DNA from: Gossypium raimondii
Lineage: Eukaryota > Streptophyta > Magnoliopsida > Malvales > Malvaceae
Assembly: GCF_025698545.1 (NCBI RefSeq)
Contig: NC_068576.1
Coordinates: 54,844,094-54,908,093, forward strand
DNA: 64,000 nt
Reading direction: 5' to 3'
Positions 34,781-47,100 of the stretch are shown piece after piece (positions within the stretch are counted from its first letter, which is position 1; every line of letters starts with the position of its first letter). The position numbers and the translations under genes are program-made. The notes under the pieces are model-generated. The model was not told the DNA's origin, searched no databases, and saw only the letters and a list, made by a program, of their open reading frames with translations.

Positions 34781-35880
34781 ACCTTTCCGTGTTTAAAAAT
34801 TTTATTTTAACAACTAAAATTTTATTTTATCAAAATTAAGTGTTTAAAATATACATATGTCTTTAAAAATAATAAATAATAATAAATATGATTTGAAATT
34901 AATTAATTAATAATAACGTATACACCCTAATAAAAAGATTACAGTTTTCTTGAATAATATATATTAATTTAATTGCAAAAAATATTTTATTATTTTTCTA
35001 ATCAAATGACTCGTAAAATTAACTTAACCAATAATTTAAATAATATCATATATATTTAAGTTATAAACACAATAATAATATATAGATATACATATATATT
35101 TAAACTCAACCTCATTATTTTTACATAAAATTTTCATAAATATATATAAATAAGTATATTGTAATCTAATGTATGTTGACTCTTTCTATCCTTAATTCCA
35201 TTAAACCAAAACTATACTCTCGTAAGCATGACTCATGCAGATATTTGCTAAGGTGCTCTTATCTATCATCGTCACTGTCATCAAATTATCAAATCTTCGG
35301 AGAACAGTCAAAATATCTGTAGGGATAAGTGTAAATTTTATCAATATGATGCTTTTGACTAATGGTGTTAAATTTTGGCCTTATTTGTCCCGTGACTCGA
35401 TCATGAATTACCACATGTCATAATCGAAAAAAAATCAACTATTTAAACAGAGGGACTTGGAAAAAGTTATACCTTTTTAATATTTCAATACAAGAAGACC
35501 TGTATTCGAGTGCGCTGAAGCGTATTATCATTTTATTTAATGATTAGGGAAGAGCTATGGATAATTTTAAACATTGTATAAAAAAATTAGAAATCGTAAT
35601 ACTAAACTCATATGAAATGAATACATTAAATAAATAAAAAAACGCGATTTACTTTTTTTTATCGATGATTGAATTATATTCTATTTCCTTTTGCTATCTT
35701 TCATCGTGTTCTTATTATTTTCTTAGAAAACTCAATTATCTTGCATCGAAAATTAAAGATAAAAAATGACACCAGCAAATTTTTTTGTTTGTTGAAAATA
35801 TTTATTTTAATTTGTTTAATGTATTATATTTTTTAATTTTAATTTTATATAAAATAATAATATAAAAAAATTTAATACAG
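34781..35880. other. Intergenic, AT-rich
   Basis: No gene supported. Contains the second SINE-type copy at 35455-35600, listed separately. The rest is AT-rich with TAAATAATAA words. Confidence 0.5.
35455..35600 (+). repeat. Second tRNA-like SINE-type copy
   Basis: AAGACCTGTATTCGAGTGCG (box-B-like) is followed by CTGAAGCGTATTATC, AGGGAAGAGCTATGG and ATTGTATAAAAAAATT, matching the copy at 11610-11800 in order and spacing. Confidence 0.45.
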
Positions 35881-35974
35881 ATAGGTTGGGTCGGGCTCGG
35901 GTTTTATTTTTTATCTCGACTAAATTTGGGTAAAATTCTAGGCTCATTTTTCAGGTTCAGGTCGAGAAAACCGG
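35880..35974. repeat. Fragment related to the TIR element at 3058
   Basis: GGTTGGGTCGGGCTCGGGTT, then GGGTAAAATTCTAGGCTCAT and GGTTCAGGTCGAGAAAACC, resemble the subterminal part of the element at 3058-3641. The solo LTR begins directly after it. Confidence 0.35.
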
Positions 35975-38505
35975 TGTAACGACCACATTTTGGCTTGGAG
36001 TTAGGTATAGTGATGGACAGGGTCAGGAAATAGTAGATAAATTTTGAAATTTACTAAATAGAGATTTTAGTATTAAATTAGGAAGTATTTAGACCCGATA
36101 GGAGATTAGAAAATATTTCTGAAATAGAAAAGATTTAAATAGAAGCTTAGACTAAATTGAAATGGTATAAGAATTGTTGTGGTGGAAGTAGGAATTTAGA
36201 AAGTTAGGAGATACATAGTGGTAGTAAAAAGGAATGAAGGATTAAAAAGAAATTTAACCAAAGTGAAATGTGAGTCATCCTAGGAATTATAAAAGATGAG
36301 TTGGGATAAAATGATAAATAGTCAAGTAGATATTTTAAGGTGTAATGATGATGGGTAAAAGTGTAAAGATGGATGGCTTGATGACTTATTAGCAAATTGA
36401 CCATTTAATAAAAAAAGTGAGATATTTTTAATGGAAATGTGTAGAAAAGTGGAGAAAAGATCGAAAGATATCATATTTTCCCAACACACCAACCGTCATT
36501 CACTTTCCCCCCAAATCCATCCAACTTTTCTTTTATTTCCTTCTATGTCCTTCCTCCATTGTTAAACCATCCAAGCTCCAAACTTTTATTTTCTTTGAAA
36601 TTTCTTTAGTAAAGCTAAAAAGAAGACTAGTGAGCAACTTTATTCCATGAGGGAACTTACATAGATGGGTTAAAAGAGATAAATACATGAGTTAGGGTTT
36701 TGGGTTTTCAAAAAGTCAAAGTAAGGATGATGGAAATTCTCATAAGATACATGTTTATTATCATAATCTAGCATAGAAAAGTTATTTGATTTTTAATTTT
36801 AACTTATAAATGTTATATGTTGTTATGAAATTGAAGAAAAGAGAAAAGTTTGAGGACAAAAGTGAAGGGAAAGGAAAAGAAGTGGCCAATGAGTAGAAGA
36901 GAAGAAAACTCATCATCTAAATATTGGTTGTAAGTACTTCAAGTAGTAATTTTGTTTAAGTTATGTTAATTAAATAATTATGTTAATTAAGTAGTTTAAT
37001 TATTAAATTAATGATATCATAATAAGTATTTAGTAGGGTAAGTAATGTAAATGTTACAATTTTGATTTTAGTGTACCATTATATGATGTATTGTGGTGGT
37101 AATGAAAAGGACTAAATTGAAAGAAATTAAAATATGTTATGATATTATGAATATATAGATAGTGAGTTTAAATGAAGTGATGTAAAATATTATAGTATTG
37201 TATGTGGTAAAAATGAAGAGAATTTACAAGTTTTAGTGTTATTATAATGATAAGGACTAAATTGTAAAAAATACAAAGTTATATTATTTTCTGTCAAGTG
37301 AATGAATAAAAAGATTTAATAATAAGAAAAGCTCATATAGACGAGTCCCGAACTATTGGGATATTGATGGCATGTCATTAAGGAAAAATAGCGCGTTTAT
37401 CATATTATTTCGCACTTCAGTGCTTATTGTTGTAAAATATGCACTTTGGTGCTTATCGTTATTTGCACTTCGTACTTAGTAATATGTGACATGCATTAAT
37501 AATGCATTATCGATTTATTTCCGGATATCCTAAGTGTTTAGCTAGTCTACATTGGGCTACAGTGTCGTACTTCTGCTATTATCAATTAATGGGTTACTGT
37601 AAGTAATGCTAAGTGTGATTTTTAAGAAAAATATATTAAACTTTAGGGACTAATTTGATGAGAATTATATGTATATAAAATGGAAAAAAATTTATTTTAT
37701 ATTATTAATAACAGTAGATTTTAAAAATCTTGAAGTACTTACTAAGTCTTCACAGACTTACCGCGTTAATTCTCTAACGCGTAGGTGAGGTAGATCCGTT
37801 TCGGCTAATATTGAGGTCGTGTGAATCTCATCTCATCACCATTCCAAGATGCAAGATTGTATGTATGAATTTTGGGGTTAGTATAGCATGTACATAGGTT
37901 TTTGGTATAGGTGAATGTTAGATGGACTAAAATGCAAATTTTGGAAACCTTTTTATTTTGGTGATCTAATGGTATATTTTGTTAGCGTTTGAAAGTAATT
38001 TATAATAGCTTAACATATGCACGCATATATGATGTTATTATATAGATTTTGTGAGGAATTTTAATGAGTTTGAGGGTAATTGAATTGGTTTGGAAGTGTT
38101 TGAATGCTTTGAATTGGTGCAAGGGGCTTTTTAGCAATTTTTCTAAACTGTTTTTGTGTCATCATAACCCAAGTTATTGATACTTGAGGAAAAAGGTATC
38201 GATACATTGATCTAAATTTTTTTTTTTTGAGAAATAGAGAGTAGTTTTGGTATCGTTTTTGTTTAGAGGTACAGATATTTTGCCCCTGTTTTGAGGAAAA
38301 ACAAAATTTTAAATAATTTCCAAACGCAAACAAATTCATTAATAACCTTGGATATTTATATTAATAAAATTTTTTTAGTTAAATAAGTTAAAACACAATG
38401 TATGAATGATTGAATTATAAAGTATCTAGCCAAAATCGCTTTGGCACCAAATGTAATAGTCATATACTGGATCCATATAGTTGGACCGGGTATGGGGTTG
38501 TTACC
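35975..38505 (+). mobile_element. Second solo LTR, gypsy-like, 2.5 kb
   Basis: Begins TGTAACGACCACATTTTGGC and ends near GGACCGGGTATGGGGTTGTTAC; the first and last ten bases are near inverted copies (TGTAACGACC / GGTTGTTACC). The interior has ATGGCATGTCATTA, repeated GCACTTnnGTGCTTAT words (37410-37460) and TTAATTCTCTAACGCGTAGG (about 37766-37790), which I associate with cotton LTRs. There is no internal coding region and no second LTR. Flanks give no clean target duplication (ACCGG left; ACCGT overlaps the right end), so the right border is uncertain by a few bases. A fossil older than the one at 17354. Confidence 0.6.
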
Positions 38506-38520
38506 GTGGGCCTAAATCTT

Positions 38521-39290
38521 TTACTTCATTAACAACTCTATTCCCCCTAGCTCTCTCCATAAAGTGTAGATATAAGCATTCCAAACAAGATTGGGTATAG
38601 CAACCATAAGAGACTTATCATTCAACTGTAAAAATGCCCACGCCAGTTCTGGACTCCAAGATCCAACAACTTTACCAATGTTGCAAAGTTGTAAAACCAT
38701 CTCTAAGATCTTTTTAGAATAGCTGCATTCAAAAAAGATATGATCCTTCGTTTCATCATCCTTGTCGCAAAACAAACATGTTGCATCATCGTTGAGCCCC
38801 TGAGAAATAAGTCTATCTTTAGTTGGAAGCCGATTTAACACAACCAACCAAGCAATGATGTAGTGTTTAGGATATGTAAGGTGAAGCAAACCAGTTTGTG
38901 CCAAGAAATTTTGCTATTCTTGACTCCAATGTCCTCTAAAATCTTTGAAGTGATGATATTACCAACTGACGACCTAGCAACAATTTCCTTTAGCTTAAGA
39001 AATCTCCTCCAATTCCAATTGCTTATGGAATGACAAGTAGCATCTCAGTGGCTCCTTCCCTTCAAAACATATACTCTGAGTGATGAAATTCAAAGGGAGC
39101 CTTCTCCAACAAGAATGGCTCTGATTTTATGTAATATACAAGTCTTATCCCAGTCAACCAGATTTCTCAATCCCAAGCCTCCTTTTGCCTTTGGTGAACA
39201 GATCAATTGCCAACAAACTCTAGCACCAGTTGCTGCAGAATCCTTCCCCTTCTAAAAGAACTTGATGCACATTTGAGTGATCTTTGTAGC
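38521..39290 (-). mobile_element. L1-type LINE fragment (RT tail and zinc-binding domain)
   Basis: The upstream part on the minus strand (about 39270-39100) reads GKDSAATGARVCWQLICSPK and AKGGLGLRNLVDWDKTCILH, a typical end of plant LINE reverse transcriptase. The 127-codon frame 38904-38521 is the zf-RVT region: IIAWLVVLNRLPTKDRLISQ, then CLFCDKDDETKDHIFFECSY. Only this 3' part of the ORF2 protein remains; endonuclease and polymerase core are absent, and at least one in-frame stop and a frame break separate the two parts. No poly(A) tail is seen, so both ends are truncated. It lies next to the solo LTR. Confidence 0.8.
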
Positions 39291-40319
39291 ATATTAAGAT
39301 CTGTATGCACATTATATACAGTATATTTATGACGCAAGTCATTGAAAAGTAATCGAATCCAAAAAACAAATTATCGTGAAAAATATGTATGAGAAAATAG
39401 TTTAAAGATATAATGATAAATAAATAAAGCTAGCCAAAGAGCTCGATTCAGAGATGGAAAATCATGTTTTACTGCTTTGGAGTTGTTGCAAATACATTGA
39501 CCCTTTTTAGGAATTGCAATGAAAATCAAATCAATTCTAACTTCCAGCTTTCACTTCAATCCAATGAAATATTCACAAATAAAATATTAAAAATTAAACA
39601 ATCACTTTTTTTAAACAAAATTTCCCAGTTCTTAATTTTGATTTCTTACTAGCTCGAAACAATTCTAATTATTTCGGAATATCGGTTCCTGATTCAACTA
39701 ACCAGTTCTCTTCAACACCCCGCCCCCTAAAAATAAAAATAAATTGCCCTTTAGACCATTGAACTAAACGCAGACAACCGTGGGAATTAAGGTTAATATA
39801 ATTATGTACTAACTTTGGCATCGTTTCTTGCACTCTAATTAAGCATCATCAAGTGTTGGAATACAAATATCTTCACAAATCAACCAAAGTTGATAACAAA
39901 TTCCTAGTTGAGATTCTTAGTATCCTTCTTAACAACACAACACAATTTTCAGCATGTTGTCTGATCAAATTGTTGTCTAAAACCTCCAGCTACAAACCTG
40001 TCATAAAATACAGTTAATGTTTAAAGACAACATAGGCAACCCAATATCAAATAACAGTCAGCAGGCACATAAACATTATTAACCAGGCAAACATGCTTTA
40101 ACATCTTTCAGTCCATCAGATCCGATTAAACTCATCATGGTTGTTTTCAGATGATTCTAATGAGAAAAAGGAAGAAGGAACCTGCAAAATAAATGCCTAA
40201 GTAAGGTAAAGGAGCAGATAAAATACGATAGAGGCATTCAGCCAAAACGTAAGACTCGAATTCCCACAGGATCTTTGTATAGCAGCAAATTTGATTGCAT
40301 GCAAAAGAACCATTATAAA
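39291..40319. other. Intergenic / 3' flank
   Basis: No gene. The right part (about 39900-40319) is probably the 3' untranslated region and flank of the minus-strand gene at 40320. Confidence 0.4.
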
Positions 40320-41656
40320 TCATTTTTTAGTTTTCTTCTTTCTCTTAGCAGAAGGCTTCTTCTTTGTTTGCAGTACAGGCTCTGGAAGGCTTTCTAATTG
40401 TTCAGTTTGAGGTTCTTCTGGAAGCGTACAGTGCAAAAATTTCTTGTTGGACCCAACGTGGTTGCAGAACAACTTTAACAATTTTCTTCCCCTCATCCAT
40501 TTGAGCATTATCTTCATGTGTGTTCTGCTGTTTAATCCACCAATTCCAGCTTCCTTTCATTTGAATGAAAAGCACCAAAGTTAGAAACAAGAATGTAGTA
40601 TAAATACACCAAGATTGAAGTTGACAAAAAAAAATGCCATGCAATGCAGAATCTGAGTAAACCAGCACAAAGAACGCCTAAGTAGAAACCATCAACTATA
40701 GCATGACATCCAAATGAAGACAACTACTTATAGTATGCGTAGTACTGCATCATGATACATGTCTAATTGTCGAGTTGGTGCGTGTTGCTTGGCATTGTGG
40801 AGCACATATAGTAAGCCTTTTCAGCATGTAGAAGGCATTAAAGGATATTGACTATCTAAAGAGCTCTCACTGTTTTTACCAGTATATTCATGCTAAAATG
40901 TTCAGAGACATAACCCATTTGATCGATAGAACAGAATGCAAATTAGAGCTAAAAAAAAAAGGAAAATTACATCTTTATTAGTAATAGGTGTAAAAAATAC
41001 TATGGCAATTCATTTAGATTCATCGGAAACAAAATGCAACTAAATGGCAAAGAGATATTGAGAAAATGAATGCAGTGATCTAATCTAGCTTTGATAATCC
41101 ATTTTAACAAATTAAAGTGGTTTTTTTTCCTCTTTAATTCAAAACCCTATGGAATTGTACACATAATTCTATAAATCTTTGACATATCAATAAATGAAAT
41201 GATAATTTAAAAACAGATTTTAAGTTCATAAACTAAACCTACAAGACAATACTGTAAGAACAAGGCAACAAATGCAAGATGAAATTGAAGGAAAAGCTAA
41301 GACCTTTACTTATGTATTCAGAAACAAATGAGAATAAAGGAGAAATAATACAAATTAGTGAAGGCGATCGGCATTTTTAAAAAATGATAATCACAAAAAA
41401 AAAAAATTACAATCAAGAATAAGAAGACCTGGGCGAGAGTCCAAGTGTTGGGAACGGTGAGAGGACCACGTTGCTTGATGAGGTCATAAAGGGAACTGGC
41501 GATGGATTTAGCTTCCGGAATGGGTACTTTTGGATTGATCTTTCTCACATTTACTGCCCTAGTTCTCGACATGTATCGAACCAGTAGACTCCCAACGCCG
41601 CCATTCCCTCCCTTTACGCTGTTCTTCACCAACCCCGCTAACCACATATTCTCCAC
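40320..41656 (-). CDS. Small basic conserved plant protein, possibly organellar
   Basis: Two exons, 41656-41429 and 40553-40320, join in phase 0 (WTLAQ/EAGIGGLN) to 153 residues, with an 875-bp intron. The N-terminus has Arg/Ser/Lys and no early acidic residue (MENMWLAGLVKNSVKGG apart from Glu2, then LLVRYMSRTRAVNVRK), consistent with mitochondrial targeting. The body PEAKSIASSLYDLIKQRGPL, then LKWMRGRKLLKLFCNH and FLHCTLPEEP, looks like a compact helical domain. The C-terminus is a poly-lysine run (KKKPSAKRKKKTKK). I remember similar plant proteins but cannot name a function; a mitochondrial ribosome-associated role would fit the composition but is a guess. The acceptor AAATGAAAG/GAAGCT is weak in pyrimidines but is the only one that keeps the frame. 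Confidence 0.65.
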
Positions 41657-44176
41657 TCTGTTTCTGGGTATTCAAAGCTTAACTTTCTTCCCCAAAGTCT
41701 TCTTTTCTCTGTCCTTCCCCAATTTGATTTTAAGGGTTTTAGGAAACCCAGAGAGAAGACGGCAGTGTTGTTACGTGGAACTAGTGGGCCTTTGGGTGTT
41801 AATTTAAATGGGCTTTATCAACTTGAAAATTTCTACACACTTGTGGGTTATTAGAGACCAGCAATGTTTTAAATATATATTCTATCGTCATTAATCTCAT
41901 CGAAATCAATTTTATCCCTCAACGAAACTCACTTTATGCAGGTTGTTGGCATTGGGTGAGGATATAAGGTTACTGTCTGCAATATTTTTGAAATCACACC
42001 ATATTAAATTATCGTTTTTTTTAATTCAATCAATGTAATCAATGCTTTAATCCGATTCAATTGATCTTTTATCAAATCAATACCTCAATTGATTCTGATT
42101 CACTCGACTTTATCTTATTCCGTTGTGAATACATGATAATCAAGTTCGACTAGTTTCTACCTTCCATTTATTGCATTTGCCCCCAACCCAAAAACTAATA
42201 ATAGTAACAAAATTGAAAATACGTAAAATCTACACCCAGTAAAGCATTTGTTTGTTTATATAAATGTGAATTGGCAATTGGAAAACCTGGGAAAGTTTAG
42301 GTGGTCCTTGCCCCTCTCTCAATCATACTTTTACCAATAATAACTAAAGAGATGGTCCAAATTTAAACTCATGTCAACAAAAACAATACAAAATATTTGT
42401 TATTATCATCTATAAATTAATAAATACAAAAAAAAAATGATCTGTGCGATGTTGAACATTAAAATATTATGTATTTACATTATATTTATAAGATCATATA
42501 TAAATTTTGATAAATTAGAAAAATATTCTATAATTCTGTATACTTTCATCATTTTCTCGTATGATGTTTCATATTGCATTTATGTGATCCGTATAACAAT
42601 ACCGTTAATAGAAAAAAGGCCCCCACTCTCAAAAGAATATGTTTTCGAAAAGACAACGAAAGCACAGGACGCCACTATAGTGAACAATGATTCAACTATA
42701 TAGAAAGGGTTAAATTATTTTTTGCGTCTAAACTTTTTTTTTAAAGTTAAATCATGAATTTATTTATGGGATTTGAATTTTATTTTGTCCAAATTAGGCT
42801 TTGAATTTGACAGTTGTTCTCATATTGGGGTTTAAATTTCTTTTGTTTAAGCTCATGCCCCAATGTGAGAATAATTGTTAAGTTCATGCCCCAATATGGA
42901 AAAAAAAATACCAAGTTCAGGGATTAATTTGAACCCCAAAAAAGTTCAAGCCCTGTTGTGAGATTTGTTGCATGGTATAGACCCTAATGTGGGAACAATT
43001 GTCAAGTTCAAGCCCCAATATAAGAACAATTACCAAGTTTAGGGATTAACTTAGACAAAAAAGTATTCAAGCCCTAATGTGAAAACTGGGGGCGAATATT
43101 CGATCGAGCCAAATTGAGTTAAAAAATTTTGAGTTAGTCGAGTTGACGAATCCTATTTTGACAATTGAGTTCAATTTGAATTTTTTCGAATCGAGTCGAG
43201 TTAATTAATCCTATTATTTATACTCATTATTGCGCTTACATAAACCGATTACTTAACTAGTAGATAAAGTACAATATTATTTAACTACATAAACAATATG
43301 GGTAAACATTTATGAAAACGACGTAGTTTTCCCTTTTAACTTAATTGCTTTGACTTTTAACCTTAGAAAAGATAATCATTTATCAAAACGATGTAGTTTT
43401 ACCTTTTCTTATTCAGTTTTCGATAACTCAATTTTGTAATTCATGTTCGAGTTAAATAAAAAATTAATTTTTATTTGAGTTGATCTGAATAATTGAACTA
43501 TTTAATTTAAAATTTAAATTTTTTTATTGAGCTTTTCGATTCAAATCAAAATTTGCTCACCCTACGTGTAAATAGTTGTCTAGTATAGGTCCCAATATGA
43601 GAACAATTACTAAAATCAAGGTCTAACTTAAAAAAATTAAACTCTAATGTAAGAATAGTTAAGTTGAGACCCTAAATAATGGTTTAACTCAATAAAAATT
43701 ATTATAAAATTTGAATTTTATTATAAATTAATAATTTAAATTTTTTAAACATGTATTTTCAGTTTCAAAATTATTATTTATTTATTTAGTTGAATAATTT
43801 GGTGTAAGAATACTTATTAATTCAGTGTAATTGGTAGATTAGATTTTTTCTTTTTGAAATTAAAAAATAGAAAGATAAAATTTTAAAAATAAAAATATAA
43901 AGACGAATTCCAAATATTTAAAGAGTTGAGGGAGTTAATATAGCATATTCTAACAATATTAGATTAAGAGATTTATTACCTATCATAGTGTATCTTCTTC
44001 TTTTCTTTCGTTCTCCTCAATAAAAGCTTAAAGGAAAAAAAAACAGAGAAGTGGGGAGTGATATCATAGTACAGTAGTGAGTAAAGCATCCAACTATTTA
44101 TTCGTGTGTGTGTGTATATATATATGTGTTTGTTCTTTTACATTGAAAATCTGAGAAGAAAATAAGTTTTTAAAAA
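41657..44176. other. Intergenic with nested repeats
   Basis: Divergent promoters at both ends. 42715-43690 is repetitive (listed separately). The TGTGTGTGTATATATATATG run at about 44106-44125 could include the TATA region of the plus-strand gene. No other gene is seen. Confidence 0.5.
42715..43690. repeat. Repeat with CCCCAATATG direct copies, interrupted by an inner TIR element
   Basis: Variants of AAGTTCATGCCCCAATATGG recur at about 42845, 42890, 42955, 43010, 43070 and 43590 at 45-60 bp steps. The row is broken by an inserted element at 43088-43563. Its left end GGGGGCGAATATTCGATCGA and the reverse complement of its right end GGGTGAGCAAATTTTGATTT look like diverged inverted repeats. Two ACGA(C/T)GTAGTTTT blocks lie inside it. 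Confidence 0.45.
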
Positions 44177-47100
44177 ATGGAGAAGGTGGAGGAATCGGCG
44201 AGTAACGTGGAAGAAGAAGTAGGGCAAGTGCTGGAGCAAGCGAGGGAGTTGCAAGAATCAGGCGCTTCGCTTTTATGGAGGCTATCCAATGAGGAGCAAT
44301 CCCTTCGTCAAAGAGCTAATTCACTCGAATCCTCTATTCGCCGCCTCCGTTCCTTGATCACTTCCCTACTCTCTCAAAAGCTTTTGGATCTCAAGCTCGC
44401 CGACAAGGTTAAAAGAAACTCCCTACATTGCTTGCACCTTCCTTTTTATTGTTTCATCTTTTAATAAAATTAATTAAATTTTGGATTTGAAACAGCTCGA
44501 AGAGGATTTAGAGAGAGCCAGATGCTTTGTAACCGATGGAGACGCCGCTGCTTTTCTACCTGCCAAATATCAGGGTATTGTAATTTCTTTTTCTTTTTTT
44601 GTACTTTGAATGAAGTAATTTGAAGTTCCTGATGTTATGAATTTGTAGTTGGGGATGACAGGAGAATTTTTGAAGACGTTTCTGGGACCAATAAATGTGC
44701 GTGCATCTCGCAAAGACGTCCAGTTGAAAGTTAAAGAGGAATATAACAGCTACAGAGTAAGCATCCTGCTCTTGAACTCTTTTTTTTCTTTTTCTTTTTT
44801 AAAGAAGTTCTTTTATTTGATTGTGTTTTGCTTGGCATTCGATATGTTCTTCAATTTCACAATCGCATGTCATTACCCCGATATGCACATGCATGCGGAT
44901 TTTACATTTCAGTCACCGCCTACCACTTTATATTTACACTTCAAAATTTAGTAGTAGCATTTCCTGGATTCATGGTTTCTTTATTGCTTTTTGAAGGGAA
45001 AAAACTTGGGAATATTTGAAATTTAAGTATTTCTACTTACCAAGTACTATTTCCTTCAACAGGATAGGACTGCCTTTCTGTTTCTTCTCTTCCCATTAAT
45101 TTTGCTTATTTCAAGATCTTGGATCTGGGAATGATGCTTGCCTGCATTTCCAGTTCAGCTGTACCGGGTATTATACATGTTTTTCCTTAGGTTGTTGATT
45201 TGTTCTCAGGGATTTTGTTCATTTCTTGCTTCTAATCCAAGTTCCTTTTTATTTTCTGTGATTTAATGCCAAGTGTAGGCTTTGTCAGGCATGGTAGTTG
45301 TTCCTTTACACTGGTTTGGCTTTACGAGAGAACATATTGCGGTCAAATGGAAGTGATATTCGTCCATGGTAATTGCATGTCATCTTCTTTCTAGAGTTTC
45401 CTCAAAGCAAAGCTTGTTTGCTCTCTAGTGTTTATTTTGTTTGTCAAAATGGGACTTTGTCATGAAAAATGTGATTGTGATATGCAGTACTTTTGAGATT
45501 AAAATAACCTGGGAGGTGAGTTTAAGTTCAGGCAAATGGCGACTTGTGGCCAAGATTATATTTGAAGATAAGCTCATTTCCTAGCTATCAGATGGTTCTC
45601 TTTTTCCTGTTTCCCATTTAAGGGTGACTAACAAGCTTTTAAGTAAATCTTAGTAGTTTTGATGTAATGCTATCTAAGGTACGATGCTTGAAAGATTTAA
45701 GCAATTGGTGTCATTGTTCTGGTTCATGTTTATGCACTAACACCAATCGTCCTGCCGTATCACATTTTCATTCTGGAGTAATCAAATTCATGTTGTAATT
45801 CTCTCCCATGCTTAGGTTGGTGAACTTGTGCTATTGTATAGGACCACTTGGATGAGATATTTGCTTTCTACAGAGTTCCTGCTTGTGTGTGAGTACCTGG
45901 GTGAATGGAGAAGTAGAAATTAGTGAGTAAAATGCATCAGGGAGAATAAGATGTCCTAAGATCGTCACAGGAGAGTTTGATGGTGAGAGGTCACCAGTAT
46001 GGGGTGGGATTTTCTTATTTGTTTGTGTTAGGACATAGATGGATGGTGCCTATTTCAATGTTAAATTTCTCCTTTGTTTACTTCATCAGAACTGATGCTA
46101 TGTACTGGCTGTAACTTGTAACCATTTCTTGTGCTGTAGATGGTTTATCTATATCTTACTCCTTGCCTGGTTGGAATCAAATATTTAGACCTTCAAGTAG
46201 GTAATTGGTTTTAGATCGATTGCTGTTAGTGCTTGGAACAGTCTCTTATTGCTCTTCCTGTAAACCTCTTGATTTATTGTCTTGGTTACATTGCATGATC
46301 TGTCTGTGAGAGTGTGTAGACTTGCTTGTGATTGTGTGCGTGCATTTTGCTTGGCTATATAAACCCTTCTAGATTGGGCTGAATTGCATTAATTACAACT
46401 TCAACATGTCAAAATCAGTGGGAAAGAGGTTTTGTCCATGATGGTTTTATCTGGGTTATTTGAAGTTGTTTGAATCCACTCAGTAACTGGGTCTAGCCAT
46501 GAAGCCTCCAGTACCTTGTGGAATCTTCTCTATCAGTATGATTTTATGATTTTTTGGAAATTACTTATCTAGTCTAGATTTAATATGTTCTCAGTTTTGT
46601 GCGGATACGTGTTTCTTGGATTGTGGCTTATGACAGCTTGCAGTTAAATTTATTACCTACATTATGAAGTTCCCATGTGTTAGTTATCAATTCTAGAACG
46701 TCTAAAGTTCATTTTCGATTATTATCTGTAATTTGTGTTTGTGAATCATATTTTCCTGGTTAGTCTTGCAATTGAATTGTTGACTGTGACACGTTCCCAG
46801 GTAGATATACCATCACTATTGTGCCATTGCTATGGCCGTAGTTAGTATCGCTTGGGAGGTTAAAGGACAGCCTAATTGTACTCAGAAGCAGGTCCTTCTT
46901 GTACTATTTTTCAGTAATTATATTTTGTGTCATCGATTAACGAACTGTTCAATCCTGTGCAGAGGGGTGTAGAACTTTTCCTTCAATGGGCTATGATGCA
47001 AGGGGTTGCCATGCTTCTTCAAAATAGATATCAGCGCCAAAGACTTTATACTCGTATTGCCCTAGGAAAGGTGCTATTGCTCTTTCTGCATCAAGAACAT

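Noticed and set aside
42437-42703. 88-codon frame
   Set aside because: Ile/Tyr-rich AT-driven frame with no domain.
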